DNA of 64,000 nt from Haloarcula pellucida (GTDB taxonomy: Archaea; Halobacteriota; Halobacteria; Halobacteriales; Haloarculaceae): positions 414,262 to 478,261 of the forward strand of contig NZ_BMOU01000001.1 in NCBI RefSeq assembly GCF_014647235.1. The letters run 5' to 3'. A program made the position numbers and the translations under genes. The notes beneath the pieces are model-generated. The model ran no database searches. It was not told the DNA's origin and was given only the letters and a program-made list of their open reading frames with translations. Positions 57,024 through 64,000 of this stretch are shown here, piece by piece (positions within the stretch are counted from its first letter, which is position 1; every line of letters begins with the position of its first letter).

Positions 57024-57605
57024 TCACTTTTCTCTCTCGTTTTCCCTGACGCCGGCGACGGTGTAGCCGAAGCCGCGCTCTACGACTGTCGGATGCAGTC
57101 CTGCCGTCGCCACCCGCCGCGTCAGTTCGTCCGGCGTGAAAAAGACCGAACCGAACCCGACGAGATGCTCTGCCGCGACGAGTCCCCGGCCGCGGAGCGT
57201 CGCGGGATTGAACTCCCGAACGACGAGGACGCCGCCGGGACGGAGGACCCGCGCGGCCTCCGAAATGACGGCGTCGACCTGCGCCATGTGATGGAGCGCG
57301 TCGACTATCAGCACCGCATCGACGCTCTCGGCCGCGAGCGGGAGACGGCCGGCGTCACCCGCGATGGCGGCGAGGCCGTGACTGCGTGCTCGCCGGAGCA
57401 TCCCGGGGGCGGCGTCGACGACGATTCGCTCCGGCAGGTCGAGTCGTCTGATGGCCCGCCCGGGGCCGCCACCCACGTCGACGACTCGGTCGACCTCTCG
57501 GGTCGCCATCGCGAGACCGCGTCGTAGCTTGCTCGCCCGCGCCGGCGGCATCACGAGGTCGTACACCGGCGCGAACCGGTCGAACGCCCCGACGTCACCG
57601 TGCAT
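57024..57605 (-). CDS. class I SAM-dependent methyltransferase
   Basis: The 193-residue enzyme has motif I at VDRVVDVGGGPGRAIRRLDL (about residues 38-57), motif II at IVVDAAPGMLRRARSHGL, and motif III/IV at AESVDAVLIVDALHHMAQVD, with the post-motif GGVLVVREFNPATLRGRG. These bind S-adenosylmethionine. The start MHGDVGAFDRFAPVYDLVMP resembles the UbiE/small-molecule methyltransferase group, but the substrate is unknown. It begins close to a divergent acetyltransferase gene (57685). Confidence 0.85.
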   Translation of the reverse strand: MHGDVGAFDRFAPVYDLVMPPARASKLRRGLAMATREVDRVVDVGGGPGRAIRRLDLPERIVVDAAPGMLRRARSHGLAAIAGDAGRLPLAAESVDAVLIVDALHHMAQVDAVISEAARVLRPGGVLVVREFNPATLRGRGLVAAEHLVGFGSVFFTPDELTRRVATAGLHPTVVERGFGYTVAGVRENEREK

Positions 57606-57684
57606 ACGTTCGCTTTCTCCGAGCGACCACAAAGTAGCTCTGGCGTCCGCAGGGTACAACTCGCTGGACGACGCCAGTAGTCGT

Positions 57685-58209
57685 ATGGAGTTCGCCCTGC
57701 TCGGATGGCCCGATGACAGCCATCGACTCCGCCTCGACTACGAACGGTTCGCCTACGCCGGGAAGTTCGTGATGACTTCCACGGGGAAGGCCGTCGTCGG
57801 CGACGACGGCGTCGTGGCGGCGGCGGCGTTCGACGCGGACCACACCGACGCCGACACCCTGTGTGTCCGCTATATCACCGTGCGACAGGACCGACAGGGC
57901 GAGCGGTTCGGCGCCGAACTCCTCCGATTCGTCCGCGGCCGGGCGGTACAGCGAGGGTACGACCGGGTGACTATCGGCGTCAACAACCCGTTCTCGTATC
58001 AGGCGGCGTACCGTGCGGGGTTTTGCTTCAGCGGCGAAGAACGCGGTCTCGGGGAACTGGCACTCGAATGGCCCGGTGACCGTGACCCTGTCCAGTATCG
58101 GGCCGGACTCGACCTGTTTCGCGACCGTGACCTCTCCGAGGCGGAAATGTCGTTCCTCGCCGAGAAGCGCGACGCCGACCCGCCCGCCGTGGTTCCCGCG
58201 CCCGCTTAG
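57685..58209 (+). CDS. GNAT-family N-acetyltransferase
   Basis: The 174-residue protein has a GNAT fold. The first strands are MEFALLGWPDDSHRLRLDYE and VVAAAAFDADHTDADTLCVR. The acetyl-CoA-binding motif A is YITVRQDRQGERFGAELLRF (about 70-89), containing the RQGxGxxL-like turn. Motif B includes NPFSYQAAYRAGFCFSGEER. The substrate may be an amine or a protein N-terminus and cannot be read. The ATG at 57685 lies about 30 bases after a short promoter region. It is convergent with the gene at 58206, overlapping by four bases. Confidence 0.82.
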   Translation: MEFALLGWPDDSHRLRLDYERFAYAGKFVMTSTGKAVVGDDGVVAAAAFDADHTDADTLCVRYITVRQDRQGERFGAELLRFVRGRAVQRGYDRVTIGVNNPFSYQAAYRAGFCFSGEERGLGELALEWPGDRDPVQYRAGLDLFRDRDLSEAEMSFLAEKRDADPPAVVPAPA

Positions 58210-59012
58210 ACCGGGTTGGACTCGAACAGGCGCGCCTCACAGTCCCCACAGGAGACCGCTGCCACCTCGTGTTCGCTACAGCACGACTGTACCGTCTCGG
58301 TGCCGAACGTCGGCGTGCCGCCACAGCGCGGACAGGTATCGACGAACAGTCGAAGACCGTTTAGCACCTGTCCGCGCTGCGCGACCGAGAGGGTGTCCCA
58401 GTCGTCGGCCCGCTCCTGTAGTACCGCCGCTGCGGCGACGTCGGCTTCGAACGCCGGGCGTGACTCCCACGTCCCGACGTGGCGCTCGTCGACGTACGCG
58501 CGGAACGCGTCGCCGTACTCCTCGAACTCGACCGACGACGCTTTGACGCCCAGTCGTTCGAGCAACGTCGCGCGGTCCGGGTCGAGGTTGTCGACCGCGT
58601 CCTGCCACGCCTCGCTGTACCACTCGGTGAGACACAGGTCGTCACCGCAGGGTTCGACGGCGCCTACCTCCAGTAGCACACTCTCGACGTCGATCTCCGA
58701 GACTGGGCCGGGACTGTGTGCCTGCTCCGTCGGGTGCTTCCCGAACAGTCGCAGGACTCGCGTCGGGAGATATCGCTTCGTGAGCGTCGGCGTGCCGGGG
58801 ACGAGATAGCCGCGCAGATAGATGGCCGCCGCCGCCGGCAGCGCGACGGCCAGTGCGACCGGGACGGCGAGTGCCGTCGCCCCGACCTCGACGGCGACAC
58901 CGGCCGCCAGTATCGAGAGGACCGCGGCGACGAGGCTGTTGACGACCGTACACGGGAGACAGCGGTTCGCACCGGTGTACTCCGGTCGACGGAGCGTGTC
59001 GACGACTGTCAT
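58206..59012 (-). CDS. membrane protein with C-terminal zinc-ribbon-like cysteines
   Basis: Two hydrophobic helices follow an N-terminal CxxC (RCLPCTVV, about 18-23): [20 protein letters not shown] and [21 protein letters not shown] helical soluble domain (about 110-215) follows. The C-terminal 45 residues contain cysteine pairs in TCPRCGG, SCCSEHE and SCGDCEAR, typical of zinc ribbons. I recognise no named family; similar haloarchaeal proteins are unannotated. Another CGDDLC pair lies near residue 125. Structural zinc sites are likely, but the role is unknown. It is convergent with the acetyltransferase gene. Confidence 0.7.
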   Translation of the reverse strand: MTVVDTLRRPEYTGANRCLPCTVVNSLVAAVLSILAAGVAVEVGATALAVPVALAVALPAAAAIYLRGYLVPGTPTLTKRYLPTRVLRLFGKHPTEQAHSPGPVSEIDVESVLLEVGAVEPCGDDLCLTEWYSEAWQDAVDNLDPDRATLLERLGVKASSVEFEEYGDAFRAYVDERHVGTWESRPAFEADVAAAAVLQERADDWDTLSVAQRGQVLNGLRLFVDTCPRCGGTPTFGTETVQSCCSEHEVAAVSCGDCEARLFESNPV

Positions 59013-59092
59013 ATCTGTTGGATGTGACAGCCACCCGTTTGTATCTTGCTCGTCCCGGGAGATTCAAATCGCTGTCCGACCAACGCCCGGCA

Positions 59093-60073
59093 ATGGGAAA
59101 CGCAGACCTTCGCTCGCTGGCGGTCATCGAAGACGTGTCGTTCGAGGACTTAGACGGGGGCATCGTCGCCGTCGACGCCCACAACTGGCTCTATCGCTAT
59201 CTGACGACGACGGTCAAGTTCACGAGCGACGCGAAGTACACGACGGCCGACGGCACGGAGGTGGCGAACCTCATCGGCGTCGTCCAGGGGTTGCCGAAGT
59301 TCTTCGAACACGACCTGACGCCCGTGTTCGTCTTCGACGGGGCCGTCACCGACCTCAAGGACGACGAGGTAGCGAAGCGTCGCGAACAGCGTGAGCGCTA
59401 CGAGGACCAACTCGAAGATGCCCGCGAGGCCGGCGACGCGACCCGCGTCGCGAAACTGGAGTCTCGAACCCAGCGGCTCACCGACACCATCGTCGAGACG
59501 ACGCGGGAACTGCTCGGTCTGCTCGACGTGCCCGTCGTCGACGCCCCGGCCGAGGGCGAGGGGCAAGCGGCCTACATGGCCCGGCAGGGCGGCGTCGACT
59601 ACGTGGGAACCGAGGACTACGACGCGCTGCTCTTCGGGGCGCCGTACACCCTGCGCCAACTCACCTCCAGCGGCGACCCGGAACTGATGGACTTCGAGGC
59701 GACGCTGGCGAAACACGACCTCACGTGGGAACAACTCGTCGACGCCGCCATCCTCATGGGGACCGACTTCAACGAGGGCATCTCGGGTATCGGCCCCAAG
59801 ACGGCGGTCACGGAGATTCACGAACACGGCGACCTCTACGGCGTGCTAGAGGCTCGTGGAGACCACATCGACCACGCCGACAGAATTCGGTCCCTGTTCC
59901 TCGACCCCGCCGTCACCGACGAGTACGAGATTCCGACCGACGTCGACCCCGACCTCGACGCCGCACGGCGGTTCGTCACCGAGGAGTGGGAAGTCGACGC
60001 CGACGAAGTCGCTCGCGGGTTCGAGCGCATCGAGGAATCGGTCGTCCAGACGGGATTGGACCGCTGGACCTGA
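59093..60073 (+). CDS. fen1: flap endonuclease 1 (FEN1)
   Basis: The 326-residue nuclease removes 5' flaps and RNA primers during Okazaki-fragment maturation and repair. Conserved features are [10 protein letters not shown] at the N-terminus, [13 protein letters not shown] (about 25), [31 protein letters not shown] (catalytic Glu/Asp region, about 160), and the H3TH block [20 protein letters not shown] (about 222-241). The C-terminus QTGLDRWT resembles a PCNA-interacting peptide (QxxLxxW-type). A TATA-like ttcaaatc is centred 26 bases upstream of the ATG. Confidence 0.94.
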   Translation: MGNADLRSLAVIEDVSFEDLDGGIVAVDAHNWLYRYLTTTVKFTSDAKYTTADGTEVANLIGVVQGLPKFFEHDLTPVFVFDGAVTDLKDDEVAKRREQRERYEDQLEDAREAGDATRVAKLESRTQRLTDTIVETTRELLGLLDVPVVDAPAEGEGQAAYMARQGGVDYVGTEDYDALLFGAPYTLRQLTSSGDPELMDFEATLAKHDLTWEQLVDAAILMGTDFNEGISGIGPKTAVTEIHEHGDLYGVLEARGDHIDHADRIRSLFLDPAVTDEYEIPTDVDPDLDAARRFVTEEWEVDADEVARGFERIEESVVQTGLDRWT

Positions 60074-60100
60074 GGCCGAACAGCGAAAAACCCGGCGTGT

Positions 60101-61243
60101 TCAGACGACTGGTTCGACTTTCTCGACGGAATCGAGTTTGCGGTTCCGAACCGCCTCGCCGGTCTTCGTATCGAAGACGTGGATCGCTTCTTCCGGGAAC
60201 CGGACGGTGACGTGCTGGCCCCAGTCGATGTCTCGCATCCCGTCGACGGTGGCGATGAAGGTCGCGCTGTCGCTCGTATCGAACATCATGTGGACCGTGT
60301 TCTCGCTCCCGCGTGGTTCGACGACGTCGACGACGCCCTCGTAGTCGTGGCGCCCGGACTGACTGTCGATGACCTCGATGTCTTCCGGGCGGATACCCAG
60401 CGTCAGGTCAGTCTTGTCGCCCAGTTCACGCGCCGTCTCCTCGGAGAGGTCGTACTCGAAGTCGTCGGCGACGAGCGTCGAACCCTGCCGCTCGACGTCG
60501 AAGAAGTTCATCGACGGTTCGCCGATGAACCCGGCGACGAACATGTTGTTCGGTTCGTGATAGCACTCCAGCGGCGTCGCGGCCTGCTGGAGGATGCCGT
60601 CGTTGAGGATCGCGATGCGGTCGGACATGGTCATCGCCTCGGTCTGGTCGTGCGTGACGTAGACCGTGGTTACGCCCAGTCGCTCCTGCAGGTGCTGGAG
60701 TTCGGTCCGCATCTCCGCACGCAGTTTGGCGTCCAGATTTGCCAGCGGTTCGTCCATCAGGAACACTTCCGGGTCCCGCACGATAGCCCGGCCCAGCGCG
60801 ACGCGCTGTTGCTGGCCGCCCGAGAGTTCACCGGGCTTCCGGTCGATGAGGTCGTCGATACCGAGCAGGTCGGTCGCTTCGGTGACCTGCTGGTCTATCG
60901 CTTCTTCGGACATGTCGGTCGATTGCTCCAGTCCGAACGCCATGTTCTCCCGCACGGTCATGTGCGGATAGAGGGCGTATGACTGGAACACCATCGCCAC
61001 GTCACGCTGTGCGGGCGGTTGGTCGTTGATGACCTCGCCGCCGAGTCGAATCTCGCCGGAACTGATGTCTTCGAGTCCGGCGATCATCCGGAGCGTCGTG
61101 GACTTACCACAGCCCGAGGGGCCGACGACACAGAGGAACTCGCCGTCCTCGATGTCGACCGAGACCTCGTCGACGGCGACGATTTCGCCCTCGTCGTCGT
61201 CGTGGAAGATTTTCGTTACGTCGTCGAGTGTGAGTTGTGCCAT
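60101..61243 (-). CDS. sugar ABC transporter ATPase, MalK/UgpC-like
   Basis: The 380-residue ATPase has Walker A GPSGCGKSTTLRMIAGLE (about residue 40), Q-loop FQSYALYPHMTVRENM, signature LSGGQQQR (about 140), Walker B VFLMDEPLANLDAKLR and H-loop THDQTEAM. Residues 235-380 form the MalK-type TOBE/regulatory domain (GIRPEDIEV, ENTVHMMFD). MalK-type ATPases power carbohydrate importers. Two permease genes are immediately upstream in the same direction, with a 19-base gap. The binding-protein gene is not visible. Confidence 0.92.
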   Translation of the reverse strand: MAQLTLDDVTKIFHDDDEGEIVAVDEVSVDIEDGEFLCVVGPSGCGKSTTLRMIAGLEDISSGEIRLGGEVINDQPPAQRDVAMVFQSYALYPHMTVRENMAFGLEQSTDMSEEAIDQQVTEATDLLGIDDLIDRKPGELSGGQQQRVALGRAIVRDPEVFLMDEPLANLDAKLRAEMRTELQHLQERLGVTTVYVTHDQTEAMTMSDRIAILNDGILQQAATPLECYHEPNNMFVAGFIGEPSMNFFDVERQGSTLVADDFEYDLSEETARELGDKTDLTLGIRPEDIEVIDSQSGRHDYEGVVDVVEPRGSENTVHMMFDTSDSATFIATVDGMRDIDWGQHVTVRFPEEAIHVFDTKTGEAVRNRKLDSVEKVEPVV

Positions 61244-61261
61244 TGTGTAGTCCTCCGTCGT

Positions 61262-62188
61262 CTATTCGGCGACACCTTTCGCGAACTGTTCTCCGAAGAA
61301 GATGTACACGAGCAACGTCGGTAGCGCGGCCACGATGGCACCGGCCATCGTCGTGTTGAACGACTGAACGACACCGCCAGTCAGGGCGGCCAGTCGCTGG
61401 GTCGCCACCTGTGACGCTGGCTCGTTGACGAGCACCAGTGCGAACAGCAGGTCGTTGTACACCTGCGTGAACTGGTAGATGAGCGTCACGGCGAACATCG
61501 GGAGCGACAGCGGGAGGATGATGTTCTTGTAGATGCTAAACGCCGTGGCGCCGTCGAGGCGTGCGGCCTCTATCATCTCGTCGGAGATGCCCTTGTAGTA
61601 CGAGCGAAACAGCAGCGTACACATCGGCGTCCCGTAGGCCGCGTGGGTGATAGATAGCTGCAGCAGTTGTACGTGACCGCTTCGGGTCGGGTACGTCCAG
61701 TTACCGCCGGTGATAAAGCCAAACGCGGTGTTGACGAAGCCGTTCATCAGGTCGGGCAGAATCTGGTACCAGAACTGCGCGAGCGGGACCAGCACGGCCT
61801 GATACGGGATGAAGATACCCGCGAGCACGATGCTGAACACAGCGACCTGTCCCCGCCAACTGATAGTCGTCAGCCCGTAGGCTGCCAGACTCCCGGCCAT
61901 CGCCGAGAAGATGGTCGCCGGGATGGCCATCAGCATCGAGTTGACGAGCCCCGGCCGGAGCGTGTTCCACGCGGTCATCAGGGCACCGAGCGTGAAGCCG
62001 TCGGGGCTTGGCGGTGCGAACGGCACCGTCTCGACGAACTCGGTTTGCGTCTTGAACATCGTCATGACGGCCGTCTCCATCGGGAAGAGATAGAAGACGA
62101 TGCCGAACAGTAAGACGACGTACAGCCCGATACGGCTGTTCTCCATGTCCCGCAGGGACTCGATGGGGTTGCGTGTAGACGTACTCAT
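61262..62188 (-). CDS. sugar ABC transporter permease, MalG-like
   Basis: The 308-residue protein has six membrane helices and the EAA loop MIEAARLDGATAFSIYKNII (about 190-209) that docks onto the ATPase, followed by LPLSLPMFAVTLIYQFTQVY. N-terminal residues 1-14 are polar, then VVLLFGIVFYLFPMETAVMT forms helix 1. Family CUT1 carbohydrate permeases share these features. It overlaps the upstream permease by four bases (ATGA). Confidence 0.9.
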   Translation of the reverse strand: MSTSTRNPIESLRDMENSRIGLYVVLLFGIVFYLFPMETAVMTMFKTQTEFVETVPFAPPSPDGFTLGALMTAWNTLRPGLVNSMLMAIPATIFSAMAGSLAAYGLTTISWRGQVAVFSIVLAGIFIPYQAVLVPLAQFWYQILPDLMNGFVNTAFGFITGGNWTYPTRSGHVQLLQLSITHAAYGTPMCTLLFRSYYKGISDEMIEAARLDGATAFSIYKNIILPLSLPMFAVTLIYQFTQVYNDLLFALVLVNEPASQVATQRLAALTGGVVQSFNTTMAGAIVAALPTLLVYIFFGEQFAKGVAE

Positions 62189-63255
62189 AGTTCACCTCGC
62201 TTGTATTCGCTGTAGAGATACGGCCCGATGACGAGTAGCGCGAGCAGGAACAGCACGATGGCGATGGCCGACCCGTACGCCCACCGGAGGCTGTCGAACG
62301 CCACGCGGTACATCATCGTCGCCAGGATGTCCATGTTCGCACCCGGCTGCGAGCCGCGGAGCGAGTAGATGAAGTCGAACGCTTTCAGCGCGAACACCAT
62401 CAGCACCACAGACGCCGAGACGGCGGAGGCTCGCAGTTGTGGGATGATGACGCGCATGTACATTCGCACCGTCGACGCGCCGTCGACGCGGGCGGCCTCG
62501 TAGTGTTCGTCGGGAATCGCGCGCAGTCCGGCGAGGAACACGACCATCGCATAGCCGCTGAACTGCCAGATGAGCGCGAAGATGATCGCCGCCAGCGCCG
62601 TCGTGTGCCACGACAGCCACTGGATGACGTCGGCGTTCACCACCGCCGGCTTCAACAGCGTGATGACGAGACCTTCCAGATTGAAGAGGCGGAGCAACTG
62701 GTTGAACACGCCGCTTTTCGCGTTGTACACCCACGACCACATCGTCGCCGTCACGACGAACGAGAGGCTCATCGGGAGCAGGTAGATGGTCCGGAAGGTG
62801 TTCTCGAACCGGATGCCTTGGTCGATGAGGATGGCGACGAGCAGCCCGAGTGCCAGACAGAGGATGGTGAACACCACCAGCAACACGAGGGTGTTCTGTG
62901 TCGCCTGCCAAAACGCGCCATCGCTCGCCATCCGGGCGTACATGCTGAAGTCCAGTTGGCTGTAACTCGGCTCTCCGAGCCCCTGGAAGTCCGTTAGCGA
63001 GAGGACGGCGTTCCAGGCGATAGCGCCGTAGACGAAGAACACCGCCAGCAGCACAGGGGGAAGCCAGAACGGCGCGGATTCGATGAGTTCCCACTGCACT
63101 GGCAGGGAGTCCCGGAGGGTGTCACGCCGCCGTTCGCCCACCGCCGCTTGGGTCCCACCATCAGTCGCAAGTGTTTGCCCGTCCGATTCGTCTCTCGATA
63201 CCACCGACCGGAGTGAATCTCCGGCAGTTCTGAGTCTATTGAGTATCTCGCGCAT
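62185..63255 (-). CDS. sugar ABC transporter permease, MalF-like
   Basis: The 356-residue protein has an extended soluble N-terminus (about 60 residues, including GQTLATDGGTQAAVGERRRD), then six helices, from APFWLPPVLLAVFFVYGAIA to GSAIAIVLFLLALLVIGPYL. The EAA loop is HYEAARVDGASTVRMYMRVI (about 245-264), followed by IPQLRASAVSASVVLMVFAL. This is the first translated gene of the visible importer operon. It is preceded by a long gap with no binding-protein gene on this strand. Confidence 0.9.
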   Translation of the reverse strand: MREILNRLRTAGDSLRSVVSRDESDGQTLATDGGTQAAVGERRRDTLRDSLPVQWELIESAPFWLPPVLLAVFFVYGAIAWNAVLSLTDFQGLGEPSYSQLDFSMYARMASDGAFWQATQNTLVLLVVFTILCLALGLLVAILIDQGIRFENTFRTIYLLPMSLSFVVTATMWSWVYNAKSGVFNQLLRLFNLEGLVITLLKPAVVNADVIQWLSWHTTALAAIIFALIWQFSGYAMVVFLAGLRAIPDEHYEAARVDGASTVRMYMRVIIPQLRASAVSASVVLMVFALKAFDFIYSLRGSQPGANMDILATMMYRVAFDSLRWAYGSAIAIVLFLLALLVIGPYLYSEYKRGEL

Positions 63256-63782
63256 AGTTGTGTCAGTCGTACGCGGACGTGAGTTCGTCGTACACCACTT
63301 CGGCGGTGCGGGCGCCCTGCGTACACTTCGAGCGGGACGCCACTGTCACGGGTCCGCCGCTGCCTGCTGTCGTGTCGTTCACCCACCAGTGAACGCGTCT
63401 GCCCGCCGTCGAAACCGCTGGTGTACCACTGTCGCCCGTCGTCGTTCCGCCGTATCGGTCGCCGGCCACGCGGCCGTCACGACCGACGACGGGACACGCA
63501 CCGGACGACGCTCTCGAACCGACTGGACGAGAACGTGACAGGTGTGTGACGGGGTCGTCAATCATGGGTGTCACCGTGGAGTCGAACTCATCCTAAGTGG
63601 ATACACGCAACACTTAATGCTTCCGAATATTCATGCATGATCTCCGCCCCTTCAAACGCCCGAATTCAGCAGTTTCAGGGAATTATTGTGAAAAATGGTG
63701 AATGTATCTTCACGCCGCATGGCCCGTTGTAGCATGGTGTGATATATCGGAATTATGGGGCCGAAAGAGCCGGTTTTCAGGA

Positions 63783-63800
63783 AATACCTACTTGGGTATT
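63783..63800. promoter_or_regulatory. palindrome aatacc-N6-ggtatt, possible operator
   Basis: The two six-base arms aatacc and ggtatt are perfectly complementary around the spacer tacttg. It ends three bases before the TrmB-like palindrome and may be part of the same control region. Confidence 0.4.
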
Positions 63801-63803
63801 ATT

Positions 63804-63819
63804 TACTCGATACCGAGTA
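63804..63819. promoter_or_regulatory. TrmB-type operator candidate TACT-N7-GAGTA
   Basis: The sequence tactcgataccgagta is a palindrome with arms tactcg and cgagta. It matches the consensus I recall for the halobacterial sugar-responsive regulator TrmB (TACT, 7-8 bases, GAGTA). It lies between the sugar importer operon and a gene starting at the window's right end, so either or both could be targets. Binding is predicted, not shown. Confidence 0.5.
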
Positions 63820-63965
63820 TAACTCTCGATCGGTCCCCGTTCATCTGCGGGCGTTCGATCACCCCTATTTCGACTGGAAAACGGCCAACGCGTGTTGAAC
63901 TAATACCTCAAAATTTTCACGGGCGCGACGTGAATCGGTGGACCGTGCCAGTGCGTACCGGTGGG

Positions 63966-63970
63966 TTTTA
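63966..63970 (+). promoter_or_regulatory. TATA-like element of the gene at the right edge
   Basis: The run tttta is centred 30 bases before an ATG that occupies the last three bases of the window. It is enclosed by the inverted repeat ggtggg/cccacc, which could form an operator around the transcription start. Confidence 0.4.
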
Positions 63971-63997
63971 CGAGAGGGCGTTCGACCCACCGTACGT

Positions 63998-64000
63998 ATG
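63998..64000 (+). CDS. start codon of a gene continuing beyond the window
   Basis: Only the ATG is visible. It is supported by a TATA-like element 30 bases upstream, the spacing used by other leaderless genes here. It would be divergent from the sugar importer, so a sugar-binding protein, glycosidase or regulator is possible but cannot be confirmed. Confidence 0.35.

Larger units (their letters stand above)
63256..63997. other. 742-bp AT-rich upstream region of the sugar transporter, no gene supported
   Basis: The part next to the permease (63256-63590) is GC-rich and has one minus-strand frame of about 100 residues without recognisable features. From about 63590 on it is AT-rich. A minus-strand TATA-like element is acttaatgc (63612-63620). 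Two palindromes lie at 63783-63819, and a plus-strand TATA-like tttta (63966-63970) is flanked by ggtggg (63960-63965) and cccacc (63986-63991). Confidence 0.5.

Noticed and set aside
63263-63574. Minus-strand frame of about 100 residues upstream of the importer permease
   Set aside because: Its composition (Ser, Arg, Gly, Thr) looks like random GC-rich DNA, with no domain, signal peptide or conserved pattern. It stays unassigned, although it lies within the predicted leader.
1-64000. CRISPR arrays, insertion sequences, integrases, rRNA genes
   Set aside because: I looked for spaced direct repeats, transposase motifs, terminal inverted repeats with target duplications, and conserved rRNA segments. 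None were found apart from the 67-bp duplication and the single tRNA.

Overview
The window is chromosomal DNA of a halophilic archaeon (class Halobacteria). It is GC-rich, its proteins are very acidic, and many genes start at or just after the transcription start, with a TATA-like box about 26-30 bases upstream. It carries archaeal markers: PAN, FEN1, SRP19, Gar1, Nop10, eIF2-alpha, ribosomal S27e and L44e, an archaeal initiator tRNA and type IV pilins. The genus cannot be fixed from the sequence; gene content suggests something near Haloarcula. I see no insertion sequence, CRISPR array or prophage, so this is mostly core chromosome with some accessory islands.

Layout. 1-8.7 kb: metabolic and small membrane genes (aminotransferase, a thiolase lacking both usual cysteines, a wHTH regulator, a phosphoesterase, an FAD amine-oxidase-like enzyme, a threonine-synthase-like protein without the usual PLP lysine, a lipoprotein). 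8.7-11.6 kb: the archaeal translation operon L44e-S27e-eIF2-alpha-Nop10-PAC2, followed by a membrane J-domain protein. 12-15.7 kb: surface glycan functions (DUF2298 membrane protein, GT2 glycosyltransferase, GtrA), then initiator tRNA-Met. 16-21.1 kb: a purine phosphoribosyltransferase, a two-gene membrane pair, and two paralogous pilins flanking a membrane-anchored wHTH protein. 21.2-29.3 kb: a nine-gene Mrp-type cation/proton antiporter operon. 29.3-35.2 kb: coaBC and a DUF4129-DUF7269-like-DUF58-DUF7519-like membrane operon. 35.3-39.1 kb: an M48 protease, a flavoprotein, PAN and a DUF420 protein.

39.2-45.8 kb is the most distinctive part. It encodes a 1,614-residue Tat-exported GH97 glucan hydrolase with several extra modules, translationally coupled to a secreted PQQ-type beta-propeller with a PGF-CTERM-like anchor. 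46.2-51.7 kb: an ABC-2 exporter, an Rdx protein, a CtaA/CtaB fusion for heme biosynthesis divergent from coxB, and a MaoC protein. 51.7-60.1 kb: SRP19-Gar1, a presenilin-type protease, an ornithine cyclodeaminase-family enzyme, several small membrane proteins, a methyltransferase, an acetyltransferase and FEN1. 60.1-63.3 kb: a sugar ABC transporter (two permeases and a MalK-like ATPase) without a binding-protein gene in view. The AT-rich region upstream carries two adjacent palindromes; one fits the consensus I recall for the sugar-sensing regulator TrmB. The GH97 system and this importer plausibly form one alpha-glucan utilisation theme: hydrolysis outside the cell, import of the products and sugar-responsive control. 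That link is inferred.
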